Below are positions 8,997 to 17,363 of a stretch of 64,000 nt of DNA, in pieces (positions within the stretch are counted from its first letter, which is position 1; each line of letters begins with the position of its first letter). The stretch is from Streptomyces colonosanans (GTDB taxonomy: Bacteria > Actinomycetota > Actinomycetes > Streptomycetales > Streptomycetaceae). Location of the stretch: contig NZ_MLYP01000058.1 in assembly GCF_001866645.1 (NCBI RefSeq), positions 1 through 64,000 of the forward strand, in the 5' to 3' direction. The translations under genes were made by a program, and so were the position numbers. Below the pieces are notes generated by a model. It had not been told where the DNA came from. It saw only the letters and a program-made list of their open reading frames with translations, and did no database searches.

Positions 8997-9104
8997 CCCG
9001 ACGGCGGCGCAGGCGATCTGGTGCCCTTCACCCTGCACTTCGAACATGCGGGACGCGTCGAGGCCCTCGCCGTGGTGGTCCGCCCCGGCCAGGACGGGGT
9101 GTGA
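8997..9104 (+). pseudogene. Possible C-terminal remnant of a copper chaperone PCu(A)C-type gene
   Basis: One frame reads GDLVPFTLHFEHAGRVEALA followed by VVVRPGQDGV and a TGA at 9102. This has the look of the C-terminal beta strands of a PCu(A)C/DUF461 periplasmic copper chaperone. No start or N-terminal part exists upstream, because the frame runs back into the terminator hairpin. The rest of the 323-base gap (9105-9273) holds only a weak hairpin (CCCGCCT/AGGCGGG near 9160-9176) and the ribosome site of the ABC gene. Confidence 0.35.
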
Positions 9105-9273
9105 GCGATCGGGGCTGTCCAGGCGTGTGGCCCGGCCCCGCCCACCCGCCTTGTACGGGCAGGCGGGCCCGACGGTGAGCGTGCTCGCGCCACGAGGGCG
9201 AACCCCGGCAGATCCCCGGGGAACTCACCGGCCTCTCCATCCGACTGCTCTGGTGACGAAGCAGGGAGGTGGC

Positions 9274-9909
9274 ATGAAGGGGTTGGACGTCCGGATGTCC
9301 GGCGTCGTGTGCCGGCACGGCCGGGTCGAGGCGGTACGCGAGGTGTGCCTCGACATCGCGGTGGGGCAGCGGGTGGCGCTGACCGGCACCAACGGGTCGG
9401 GCAAGACGACGCTGCTGCGTGCCGTTCTCGGCCTGCACCGGCAGTTCTCCGGCCGGATCCTGGTCGGTGGGCGGGACACCGGGAGCGCGGCCGAGTGGGC
9501 GTGGCGGCGCAGGGCGTGCGCGTGGATCCCGCAGAAGCCGGCGACCGGCCGGTTTCCGCTGTTGGGCCGGGAGCTGCTGGCGAGCAGCGCATCTGCCGCC
9601 GAAGCGGTCGAGGCGGCGGACAAGCTCGGCGTCGGGTCTCTCGCCGACCGGCCGCTGCACACGCTGTCCGGAGGTCAGCTCCAGCGCATGTACCTGGCGC
9701 GGGCCGTGGGTTGCGTCGCCGCGGGCGCAGGGGTGCTGCTCGCCGACGAGCCCACCGCCGCGCTCGACTTCTCCGGCCAGGAGGAGGCGGCCGACGTGCT
9801 GCTGTCCCTGCCGGTGACCGTCGTGGTCGTCACGCACGACCGAGCCCTGGCCGACCGCTGCGACCGGGTGCTGGAGATGGCCGCGGGCCGGCTGCGGGAG
9901 GTCCGGTGA
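9274..9909 (+). CDS. Metal ABC transporter ATP-binding protein (zinc/manganese type)
   Basis: 211-residue ATPase of an ABC-3 (ZnuABC/AztABC-like) importer. Walker A GTNGSGKTT, Q-loop IPQKP, signature LSGGQLQRMYLARA, Walker B GVLLADEPTAALD and switch VTHD are all intact. ATG at 9274 follows GGGAGGT, which fixes the start. The gene overlaps the permease by 4 bp (GTGA). Together with the permease and the substrate-binding lipoprotein it forms a complete importer operon. Zinc is the likeliest substrate by family; no clear Zur box was seen upstream. Confidence 0.87.
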   Translation: MKGLDVRMSGVVCRHGRVEAVREVCLDIAVGQRVALTGTNGSGKTTLLRAVLGLHRQFSGRILVGGRDTGSAAEWAWRRRACAWIPQKPATGRFPLLGRELLASSASAAEAVEAADKLGVGSLADRPLHTLSGGQLQRMYLARAVGCVAAGAGVLLADEPTAALDFSGQEEAADVLLSLPVTVVVVTHDRALADRCDRVLEMAAGRLREVR

Positions 9910-10775
9910 GCACGCTGGCCGCGGCCGACGTCGGCCAGCTGCTGCAACTCGTGCCCGTCCAACGGGCGGGCGTCGCCCTGTTGGTAGCGGCCGTCGGGCT
10001 GCCTGTGATCGGGGTCGTCATCGTCGGTCTCGACATCATGCCGGTGCGGTTCGCGATGATGCACGTGGCGCTGCTGGGCATCGCGGTCGCTCTGCTGACC
10101 GGACTCGACCCGATGCTGTGCGCGCTGGTGGCGTGCGCACTCGCCGGGGCCGGGGTCGCGCCCCTGGCCCGCACCCCGGACGGACTGTCCGGCGCGATGG
10201 GCCTGCTGATGAGCCTGGCGATCGCGGGCGCGCTGCTCGTGCTCGCCGTCTCGGGTGTCAACGCGGCGGGAGCCTTCGCGCTGCTGTGGGGGTCCATCCT
10301 CTCGGTCGGCACCGCGGACCTCTGGCTGCTGGCCGGCCTGGCCGTCGCCGTGCCGGGCCTGTTCTGGTGGCGCAGGAGGGACATCGCGCTTCTTCTCTAC
10401 GACCGTGAGCTCGCCCTGTCCTCGGGCGTACGTGTCGAGCGGCTCACCCTCCTGCTGCTGGTCCTGGTCGCGGTGTCGGTCGCCGGGGCCATCAAGCTCA
10501 CCGGCGCCCTGCTCGTCGACGCGCTCACTCTTCTGCCCGCCCTCGCCGCACGGCGGTTGGGCCGTTCCCTGTCCTCCATCATCCTCTGGGCGATCGGCAC
10601 CGGCGTCGTCGTGAACCTGACCGGGTTCCTCATCGCGCTCAGCTTCGACTGGCCGCCCGGACCCGTCCTCGTCCTCACCGCCGGCGTGGTCGTCCTCGCC
10701 GTGCACCTCGTACCCGAACGGAGAATCAGCTCATGGCGCGCATCCGCGTCCACATCACTTCCGTCCTCGCGCTGA
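9906..10775 (+). CDS. Metal ABC transporter permease (ABC-3 family)
   Basis: 289 residues with about eight hydrophobic segments typical of the ZnuB/AztB permease family, including the conserved helix MHVALLGIAVALL and the region KLTGALLVDALTLLPALAAR. The GTG start overlaps the ATPase stop. The 3' end overlaps the next gene by 43 bases in a different frame, so the C-terminal 14 residues, a Ser-rich tail, are encoded within the lipoprotein signal peptide region. Confidence 0.85.
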   Translation: MSTLAAADVGQLLQLVPVQRAGVALLVAAVGLPVIGVVIVGLDIMPVRFAMMHVALLGIAVALLTGLDPMLCALVACALAGAGVAPLARTPDGLSGAMGLLMSLAIAGALLVLAVSGVNAAGAFALLWGSILSVGTADLWLLAGLAVAVPGLFWWRRRDIALLLYDRELALSSGVRVERLTLLLLVLVAVSVAGAIKLTGALLVDALTLLPALAARRLGRSLSSIILWAIGTGVVVNLTGFLIALSFDWPPGPVLVLTAGVVVLAVHLVPERRISSWRASASTSLPSSR

Positions 10776-11551
10776 CCCTCGGCACCGCGCTCACGGTCAC
10801 TGGCTGCGGCAGCGAGAACACCCCGTCGTCCTCCTCGTCCGAGGCGAAGCCCGGGGGCAAGAACGAGGACGCCCCGGTCGTCGTCGCCACCACGAGCTGG
10901 GAGGGCGCCTTCGCCAAGGCCGCAGGAGCGAAGGACGTCAAGGTCATCGTGCCGGAGTCGGTGCAGCACGCTCCCGACTACGACCCGAAGCCGTCCGACC
11001 TGGCGGCCGTGGCGGGCGCCGACTTCGTGCTGTACGCGCCCTTCGAGCCCTACGCCGCGAAGTTCAAGGAGGCGGCCGGGTCGAACGCCAAGCTGGTCGA
11101 GGTCAACCTCGACAACGACGCCGACAAGGCCAAGGCCGAGGTGACCCGTCTGGGCAAGATGTTCGGCACCGAAGAGGCTGCCGCCAAGTGGATCACGTCC
11201 TTCGACACCGAGTACGCCACGTTGCAGAAGGACCTCAAGGCCGCCTGGCCGCAGGGCAAGGCGCCGACCGCCGTCGCCCAGGTGTTCTCGACGTGGTCGG
11301 CGAAGATGGCGGGCGCGAACCTGGTCGGTGCGTACGGCCCTGAGGCGGTGACGGCCAAGCAGCTGTCCGACCTCTCGAAGAAGAGGCCGCAACTGGTCCT
11401 GGACAACGTCCATATGACGACCGGCAAGGTGCTTCCCGACTCCGGTGCCCGCCAGGTGGAGATCGTCAACTACCCGGCCGAGGACCTGGACCTGCTGGCC
11501 GTGTACAAGAACGCGGCGACGGCGGTGGAGAAGGCGATGGCCTCGTCCTGA
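10733..11551 (+). CDS. Zinc/manganese-binding lipoprotein of the ABC importer
   Basis: 272-residue substrate-binding protein of the ZnuA/AztC cluster A-I. The signal peptide ends in the lipobox LTVTGC (Cys near residue 24). The mature part opens with VVVATTSWEGAFAKAAGA and has the characteristic ligand segments VQHAPDYDPKP, VLYAPFEPYAAKF and VLDNVHMTTG. It lacks the long His-rich loop of many ZnuA proteins, so affinity and metal choice cannot be read from sequence. It is the last gene of the importer operon, followed by a strong terminator. Confidence 0.85.
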   Translation: MARIRVHITSVLALTLGTALTVTGCGSENTPSSSSSEAKPGGKNEDAPVVVATTSWEGAFAKAAGAKDVKVIVPESVQHAPDYDPKPSDLAAVAGADFVLYAPFEPYAAKFKEAAGSNAKLVEVNLDNDADKAKAEVTRLGKMFGTEEAAAKWITSFDTEYATLQKDLKAAWPQGKAPTAVAQVFSTWSAKMAGANLVGAYGPEAVTAKQLSDLSKKRPQLVLDNVHMTTGKVLPDSGARQVEIVNYPAEDLDLLAVYKNAATAVEKAMASS

Positions 11552-11574
11552 GCCGCAGGGGTGGCGGACACGCG

Positions 11575-11607
11575 GAGGGCCGCCCGGGATGTCACCGGGC
11601 GGCCCTC
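11575..11607. terminator. Bidirectional terminator between convergent genes
   Basis: A perfect 13-bp stem (GAGGGCCGCCCGG with CCGGGCGGCCCTC) and a 7-base loop. It lies 23 bases after the lipoprotein stop and 15 bases beyond the end of the convergent ligase gene. Confidence 0.85.
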
Positions 11608-11622
11608 CTGCTCACCGGGGGG

Positions 11623-13296
11623 TCAGCCGGCCGGTGTCAGAGGCCGCTGCTCCTCCGCCTGAGCCGTGCACTGTTCCCGTAGCGCCGCCCGGTCCGGCTT
11701 GCCCGCCGGCGTCAGCGGCAACTCGCCCAGCACCAGCAGCCGTTCGGGGTGCTTGCGTCGCTCCAGACCACGGGTGTCGAGGTGGGCGCACAGCTCTTCC
11801 AGCGTGATCCTCGCGCCCTCCCGGGGCACGACGCAGGCCGCGAGCCGTTCACCCATCAACGGGTCGCGTACCCCCACGCACACCACGTCCCGCACGCCGG
11901 GATGTGTGGCGAGTTCGAGCTCCACTTCCGCGGGGCTGATGTTTTCCCCGCCCCGGATCACCACGTCCTTCAGTCGCCCGACGATCCTGAGCGTCCCGTC
12001 CTGGTCGATGAGCCCCAGGTCCCCGGTGCGCACCCAGCCGTCCGCCGTGCGGTAGCGGGAGTCGAGGTCGGGCGCGGCGACGTAGCACAGCGGGGTCATG
12101 GGGCCGCGGGCGAGGATCTCGCCGACCGTGCCCCGGGACACCTCCTGCAGCTCCTGAGTGCCGGGGAGAGCGATCCGTATGTCGGCGACCCGGGGATCGG
12201 GGTGCCCCGCGGCGATGCCCGGCCGCCCCTCGCCGTCGGAGGAGTCGTCCACCAGTCCGGTGTGGCAGTTGACGCCGTCCGCCGAGCCGTAGAGGTTCAC
12301 GACCGGGCAGCCGAAGGCTTTGCGTGCCTCCGCTGCCGTGGCCTGGTCCAGCGGTGAGCCTCCGACGATCAGGGCTGTGGGCGGGGTGAACTCCGGCCGG
12401 TCGCCTTCCGTCATGCGGTCCAGCATCATCCGGATCATGGTCGGCACGCCCAGGACATGGGTGGGCTGGTGCTCGACGAGTGCCTCCAGCGCGGCCTCGG
12501 GGGTGAAGGCGTCGAGTAGGACCAGGGTTCCGCCGTGCCGGGCGAGTGTCACGGCGGTGCCGTTGCTGCCGAAAGCGGAGGCCAGCGGCACGAGGAACAG
12601 GCAGCGCGGCGGGCGGCCGTCCGGGATGAGCGAGCCGAGGAAGTTGCCGCGCCCACCGGCCAGGGCGTTGTGTGAGTAGGCCACCATCTTCGGCTCGGCC
12701 TCGGACCCGGATGACACCAGGATGCGGGCGGCGGAGTCGGGGTCGGGGCGGGCCGGGACCAGGGTCTTGGGGTCGGTGCGCAGTAACTTCGCAAGTGCGA
12801 GGGCCCCTTCGGGTGCGGCTCCCGAGGCGATCACCGTCCGCAGTGCGGGCAGCTCACCGGCGACCGCCAGCAGGTCGGCCGCATGGTGGTTGCCCCGGTG
12901 TTCGGCCGCCGCGATCACCGCGACCGCCTCCGATCTGCGCAGCAGCGAGGCCGCCTCGCGCCCGCCGCGCCCGACGGGGAAGGGCAGCGCGACGGCGCCC
13001 AGGGCGGCCAGCGCCAGGTCGACGACGACGGCGTCGCGTCCGTTGGGGAGTTGGATGCCGACGACGTCGCCGGGTCGTATGCCGAGTCCGGCAAGTCCGG
13101 CGGCGAGACTTCGGGCCTTGCGATCCAGCGCGGTGTAACAGAGTTTGCCTTTGGCGTCGAGGATGGCTGTGTGGTGCGGGTCGGTGATCAGGCGGGCGCG
13201 GTAGAGGCTGTAGAGGTCGAGGTCGGGACAGGTTCCGTCCACGGCCCAGGTACGGCGCAGTTCGGCTGGCAGCAGGTCGTGCAGGGCGACGGTCAT
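11623..13296 (-). CDS. AMP-forming acyl-CoA synthetase/ligase
   Basis: 557-residue member of the ANL superfamily that would activate a carboxylic acid as acyl-AMP and pass it to CoA. The P-loop is variant (SSGSEAEPKMVAYSH instead of TSGTTGxPKG). NLYGSADG, TADGWVRTGDLG, the hinge GRLKDVVIRGGENISPAEVE and the C-terminal lysine motif LTPAGKPDR are present. The ATG at 13296 has GGAGG upstream and overlaps the CoA-transferase stop by 4 bp. Substrate unknown; context with a CoA-transferase and acyl-CoA dehydrogenase suggests breakdown or tailoring of an unusual acid. Confidence 0.85.
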   Translation of the reverse strand: MTVALHDLLPAELRRTWAVDGTCPDLDLYSLYRARLITDPHHTAILDAKGKLCYTALDRKARSLAAGLAGLGIRPGDVVGIQLPNGRDAVVVDLALAALGAVALPFPVGRGGREAASLLRRSEAVAVIAAAEHRGNHHAADLLAVAGELPALRTVIASGAAPEGALALAKLLRTDPKTLVPARPDPDSAARILVSSGSEAEPKMVAYSHNALAGGRGNFLGSLIPDGRPPRCLFLVPLASAFGSNGTAVTLARHGGTLVLLDAFTPEAALEALVEHQPTHVLGVPTMIRMMLDRMTEGDRPEFTPPTALIVGGSPLDQATAAEARKAFGCPVVNLYGSADGVNCHTGLVDDSSDGEGRPGIAAGHPDPRVADIRIALPGTQELQEVSRGTVGEILARGPMTPLCYVAAPDLDSRYRTADGWVRTGDLGLIDQDGTLRIVGRLKDVVIRGGENISPAEVELELATHPGVRDVVCVGVRDPLMGERLAACVVPREGARITLEELCAHLDTRGLERRKHPERLLVLGELPLTPAGKPDRAALREQCTAQAEEQRPLTPAG

Positions 13297-15035
13297 GCGA
13301 ACCTCCAGGGGTCGGGAACGGCGGGTGCGCCGTGTGCGTCGCGGCTGATCGAGCCGGAGGAGAGCAGGCCGGCGAGGTCGGTGACGACCGGGACGGCGGA
13401 CAGACCGTCCCCGCGCAGCCGCTCCAGCGCCCGCGCCGTGGTCAGGTCGCGGACGTCGTACGGGACGGCGGAGTGGTCCGGGAGGGCGATCCAGCCGTCG
13501 GCCGTCGGCGAAGGCCGGCGGAACCCCGCCGGCCGACGCGGATCGAGACCCTGCACGGCACGCGCCCGGGCGGCTGCGGTGAGCACGTCGGCGGCCCCCA
13601 GCAGGGACGAGTCCACCCGCACACCGGCCCCGGTGCGCTGCCGCAGCAGCAGCCCGGCGAGGACGGCCTCGGCACCGATGAGCCCGCCGAGCACGTCGAG
13701 CAAGGTCATCAGGGACGGTGCGGGCGGCTCGTCGGAGGGTCGCGCTGCCTCGCCGACCCCGGTACGGGCCTGCACCATGAAGTCGGTGCCCATCGGGGCG
13801 TCGGGCAGCCGTCCGGCCCAGCCGCTGGTGTAGGCGTAGACGAGCGCGGGGTTGGCGGTGGCCAGGTGTTCGTGGTCCAGGCCGAGTCCGGCGGCCTTCC
13901 CCGGCGCCCAGTTGTGCAGGAAGACATCGGCCTCCGCCGCCATCGCGCGCAGTCGCTCGCGGTCCGCCGGGGACTTGATGTCGACCTCGACGGCCTTCTT
14001 GCCGCGGTTGAGCGCGAGCCAGCGTGCCGAGATCCCCGAGCAGGCGGGTGGCATGCCGCGCAGCGGGTCCCCGCCCGGCGGTTCGATCCGCACCACCTCC
14101 GCGCCGAGCAGGCCCAGCAGATGTGCGGTGAGCGGTGCCTGGATGCGGCGGCCGGCCTCCAGGACGGTCAGACCGGCCAGCGGGGCGCCTGCCTCGCCCG
14201 CTGGCGCGCCGGAGTACGACGCGGGGTGCGGGGTCAGTTTCCACGGCGGGGCCTCGTCGTACTCGGCGGCCCGATCGGAGAGCGAACGCAGCGGGCACAC
14301 CTCGGCACCGGAGGAACGGGCGGCCTCCCGGATCGGCTCCCAGCCGGCTCTCCGGGCTGCGTCGTGCAGCGCCTGCGGAAAGGGCGCGCAGGCCGTGGCG
14401 TACCGGAACTGGAAGGGCCGCCAGCCGCGCCGTATCGCGTCCTGCGGTGCGTCCAGGGCACGCCAGAAGGCGGCCCACACGCCCGGGTCGAGTGTCTCCA
14501 GTTCGAAGACGACTCCGTCGGCGGAGGTGAAGGGAGGCCCGCCCGGGGCGACTTCGGCGGCCTCACCCTCCTCCGCGCCTGCCGCGGCCAGGTACTGCGA
14601 GACGGTGAGCAACCCGGCCCGTTCGACGGTGACCTCCGCATCCGAGATCTGTCCGCCGCGAGTCTGGGCGAGGAGCCCGGCCAGCAGGGCCTGCACGGCC
14701 AGGATGCCGGTGGCGGTGGCGGTGTAGTCGACGGCCAGGCCGCGCGGGGTGCCGCCGCGGCGACCGTGTACGGCCATGACGCCTGTGGCCGCCTGCACGG
14801 TCGCCTCGTCGAGGGCCCCGTCGCCCCACCTCGTCCGGGCCGTGATCCCGTTGAAGCCCGGTCCGCCGAGCCTGATATGGCCGCCAGGGTGTGCGGCCCC
14901 CTCCGCGCCGAGCAACCGTAGGTGCTCCGCGACGAGTCCGTCCGCCGGTCCCGGCGGTCCCGAGGCTTCCAGACGCAGCCCGTCGAGCGGCCGGGCCGTC
15001 GTGTGCGCGACGGCCGGTGTGGCTGGTGATGTCAT
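13293..15035 (-). CDS. Oversized family III CoA-transferase (CaiB/BaiF type)
   Basis: 580 residues against about 400 for the usual enzyme. The C-terminal 380 residues form a complete class III CoA-transferase: LTVLEAGRRIQAPLTAHLLG, VVRIEPPGGDPLRG, LNRGKKAVEVDIKS, and the nucleophile aspartate in GTDFMVQARTG (D418). The N-terminal 200 residues resemble a second, incomplete CaiB domain (AEHLRLLGAEGA, GITARTRWGDGALDEATVQA, ATGVMAVHG), which suggests an internal fusion of two domains. The ATG at 15035 has AGGAAAGGAGAGG directly upstream. It is the first gene of an operon with the ligase. Substrate unknown. Confidence 0.8.
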   Translation of the reverse strand: MTSPATPAVAHTTARPLDGLRLEASGPPGPADGLVAEHLRLLGAEGAAHPGGHIRLGGPGFNGITARTRWGDGALDEATVQAATGVMAVHGRRGGTPRGLAVDYTATATGILAVQALLAGLLAQTRGGQISDAEVTVERAGLLTVSQYLAAAGAEEGEAAEVAPGGPPFTSADGVVFELETLDPGVWAAFWRALDAPQDAIRRGWRPFQFRYATACAPFPQALHDAARRAGWEPIREAARSSGAEVCPLRSLSDRAAEYDEAPPWKLTPHPASYSGAPAGEAGAPLAGLTVLEAGRRIQAPLTAHLLGLLGAEVVRIEPPGGDPLRGMPPACSGISARWLALNRGKKAVEVDIKSPADRERLRAMAAEADVFLHNWAPGKAAGLGLDHEHLATANPALVYAYTSGWAGRLPDAPMGTDFMVQARTGVGEAARPSDEPPAPSLMTLLDVLGGLIGAEAVLAGLLLRQRTGAGVRVDSSLLGAADVLTAAARARAVQGLDPRRPAGFRRPSPTADGWIALPDHSAVPYDVRDLTTARALERLRGDGLSAVPVVTDLAGLLSSGSISRDAHGAPAVPDPWRFA

Positions 15036-15145
15036 GCCTCTCCTTTCCTGACGCGCGGGAACCCGGGAGCGGTCACCCCCGACCAGTTCCACGAAGAGGT
15101 AGTCGGACCGGCAAGTGCCGGAGTTCCCGAAGGGGTGAGCGAGGG

Positions 15146-16327
15146 GTGCTGGACGTGGCGTGGGGAGATCCGCAATGTCCTTTGGAAATAAGGGAGTTGA
15201 GAGACAGGGTGGCGGACTTCGTCCGTATGCGAGTCGTGCCCTGCGAGCCGGTCCTGGACGGCGGCGGTCCGGACGCGGCGGCGGCGTTGCGCCGGCTGCG
15301 CAAGGAGGCCAAGGCCGAGGATCTGTGGGCGCTGCCTCTCCCGGCGGAACTGGGCGGCCAGGGACTGCCGTTGCGGTCGTACGCCCATGTCGCGGAGGCC
15401 GAGGGCGCAAGTGACCATGGCCCGGCGGCACTCGGATCGGCCTCGCTGTTGGACGCGCTCATGCTGTGGCGGCACGGCAGCGTGCGCGTCCGCGACCGCT
15501 ATCTCGCGCCACTGGTCGCCGGCGACCTGCGAGTCTGCTACGCGATGACCGAGCCGGACGTCCCCGGCACCGACCCCTTCCTCACCACCACCCGCGCTGA
15601 CGACAACGAAGGCGGAGGCTGGCGGCTGACCGGGCACAAGTGGTTCGTCAGCGGTGCCGCCGACGCCGACCTCGTCACGGTTCTCGCCCGCACGGACGGC
15701 CGGGCCCCGGAGCGAAACGGCCTGTCCCTGCTGCTGGTCCCCACAGTGTCCCGCGGCTTCCGGGTGGTGCGCGAGCTGCCCGTACTCGGTGCGGCCGGAC
15801 AGGCGGAGATCGAACTCGACGGTGTCGCGGTGGACGACGGCCACCTGATCGGCGAACGCGGCCAGGCTCTCGCCGTCGCCGCCGAACGGCTCCAGCTCGG
15901 CCGCATCCTGCGCAGCCTGCGCTGGCTCGGCCAGGCCGCCCGCGCCTTCGAGCTCATGAGAGAACGAGCGGTCACCCGCACCCGTTCTCGCGGCCCCCTC
16001 GGGGACCTGCAACTCGTCCAGCGCCACGTCTTCGAGTCGTTGCTCGCCCTGCGCACCACCCGGCCCCTGGTCCACGAGGCCGCGTCCCGGCTGGACGCGG
16101 GCGGCGACGCCCACGTGGAGGTGGGTCTGGCCAAGGTCGCCGCGGCGCGCACGCTGCAGTTGGTGGCCGACGCGGCGATCCAGGTCCACGGCGCGGCGGG
16201 CCTCGGCCCGGACACCGCGCTCCCCGCCCTCTTCCGCACCGGCCGTGCGGCCCGCGTCCTCGACGGCCCGGACGAGCTGCACATCACCTCGGTGGCGCGG
16301 CGGGTGCTGCGGACGGATCCGGCCTGA
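15146..16327 (+). CDS. Acyl-CoA dehydrogenase
   Basis: FAD enzyme of 393 residues. It shows CYAMTEPDVPGTDP (the FAD/substrate strand), GHKWFVSGAADADLVTVLAR, GRILRSLRWLGQAARAFELM and a C-terminal helical bundle with IQVHGAAGLGPDTALPALFR. Starts at GTG 15146 (AAGGGG 10 bases before) and GTG 15155 (GAGGGG 8 bases before) are nearly equal. The gene diverges from the CoA-transferase/ligase operon across 110 bp and converges on the hydrolase gene, overlapping it by 44 bp. It probably oxidises the CoA ester made by the ligase/transferase pair (inference). Confidence 0.82.
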   Translation: MLDVAWGDPQCPLEIRELRDRVADFVRMRVVPCEPVLDGGGPDAAAALRRLRKEAKAEDLWALPLPAELGGQGLPLRSYAHVAEAEGASDHGPAALGSASLLDALMLWRHGSVRVRDRYLAPLVAGDLRVCYAMTEPDVPGTDPFLTTTRADDNEGGGWRLTGHKWFVSGAADADLVTVLARTDGRAPERNGLSLLLVPTVSRGFRVVRELPVLGAAGQAEIELDGVAVDDGHLIGERGQALAVAAERLQLGRILRSLRWLGQAARAFELMRERAVTRTRSRGPLGDLQLVQRHVFESLLALRTTRPLVHEAASRLDAGGDAHVEVGLAKVAAARTLQLVADAAIQVHGAAGLGPDTALPALFRTGRAARVLDGPDELHITSVARRVLRTDPA

Positions 16328-17363
16328 TGTCCTGTCCACCGAGGTCGGTGAGGACGGCGAGGGCGTAGGCCAGGAAGAAGTCGCCCCAGATCAGCTCGTG
16401 GCGCACGGCTGTTCCGGCCGTCAGGTCGTAACAGCCGTCCAGGAGGCGGCCATCGTCGGTCAGGTGGCTGTCGACCAGCGCCTTGAGGATGGCGACGGCT
16501 CGATCCCGGTGACCGAGGCCGAGCAGCGCCAGTGCGGTGATGGCGGCGGTGGAGGTGTCGCGAGGACCGCCGGGGTGAGCGGAGTCGGCGGGCGGTACCA
16601 GGTGCTTCGTCAGCAACCGGCCGACGTGGTCGCGGAATTCGTCGCCGCCTGTCAGAGGCGCGGCCTCGGCGAGCGAGAGCAGGAGCCACGCCTTCCCCCT
16701 GTTCCAGCCCGAAGGGGGATCCGCGCACGCGGCCCAGCCCGCGCCGGGGTCGTGCCGCCACGACCAGCGTGGCGGCCGCGTACCGAGGCACAGATCGACA
16801 TGTCGCCGCAGATGGGAGAGAGCTGCCTCCGGGTCCGCCGTCGCCAGCAGCGGCACCATGCCGGGCACGCCGTCCACGCGGGCCGTCAGCCGCGGTCCGC
16901 CGAACGCCGAACCCCACGGCACGAGACCCAGCTTTGGGGCGAAGGCGTCCAGGCAGGCCCGGGCGGCCCGGTCCCGCAGACCCAGGTCGTCGTCCGCGAG
17001 GGCGGTGCCGTACCAGAAGATCAGTCCCCGGGCGGCGGTGTCCGCCTCGGCCCAGCCGGCCAGGCGGGCCGTGCAGGCCCGTGCGGCCGCACGGTCGGCG
17101 GCGTCGCCGGTGTACCGGGCGCGCAGCCACAGCAGTCCCGCCCAGAAACCTCCGGTCCAGGAGCCGCGCGCGGTCGTCCGCCACGTGCCGGTGTCCGGGT
17201 CCGCGTACAGCGGGAACCGGTCGCCGACCTCGGTGCGGGTGACGGCGACCCGGGCCAGGACGCAGGCGAGTGCCGGACCTGCCCAGGAGGGGGCGGTTGC
17301 CGGGCCGGGCGGTGCCTGCCGGTCCTCCGGAGGGGGCGTGCCCTTGTCCGTGCGTGCCCTCAT
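16284..17363 (-). CDS. GH88/GH105-like (alpha/alpha)6-barrel hydrolase
   Basis: 359 residues with the tryptophan- and glycine-rich helix-pair repeats of unsaturated glucuronyl/rhamnogalacturonyl hydrolases: SWTGGFWAGLLWLRARYTGD, GLIFWYGTALADDDLGL, GWNRGKAWLLLSLAEAAPLT, DTSTAAITALALLGLGHRD and HELIWGDFFLAYAL. No signal peptide, so it should be cytoplasmic. The ATG at 17363 overlaps the stop of the MFS gene by 4 bp, so hydrolase and transporter are coupled. The family call is moderately safe; the true sugar substrate is unknown. Confidence 0.65.
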   Translation of the reverse strand: MRARTDKGTPPPEDRQAPPGPATAPSWAGPALACVLARVAVTRTEVGDRFPLYADPDTGTWRTTARGSWTGGFWAGLLWLRARYTGDAADRAAARACTARLAGWAEADTAARGLIFWYGTALADDDLGLRDRAARACLDAFAPKLGLVPWGSAFGGPRLTARVDGVPGMVPLLATADPEAALSHLRRHVDLCLGTRPPRWSWRHDPGAGWAACADPPSGWNRGKAWLLLSLAEAAPLTGGDEFRDHVGRLLTKHLVPPADSAHPGGPRDTSTAAITALALLGLGHRDRAVAILKALVDSHLTDDGRLLDGCYDLTAGTAVRHELIWGDFFLAYALAVLTDLGGQDIRPDPSAAPAAPPR

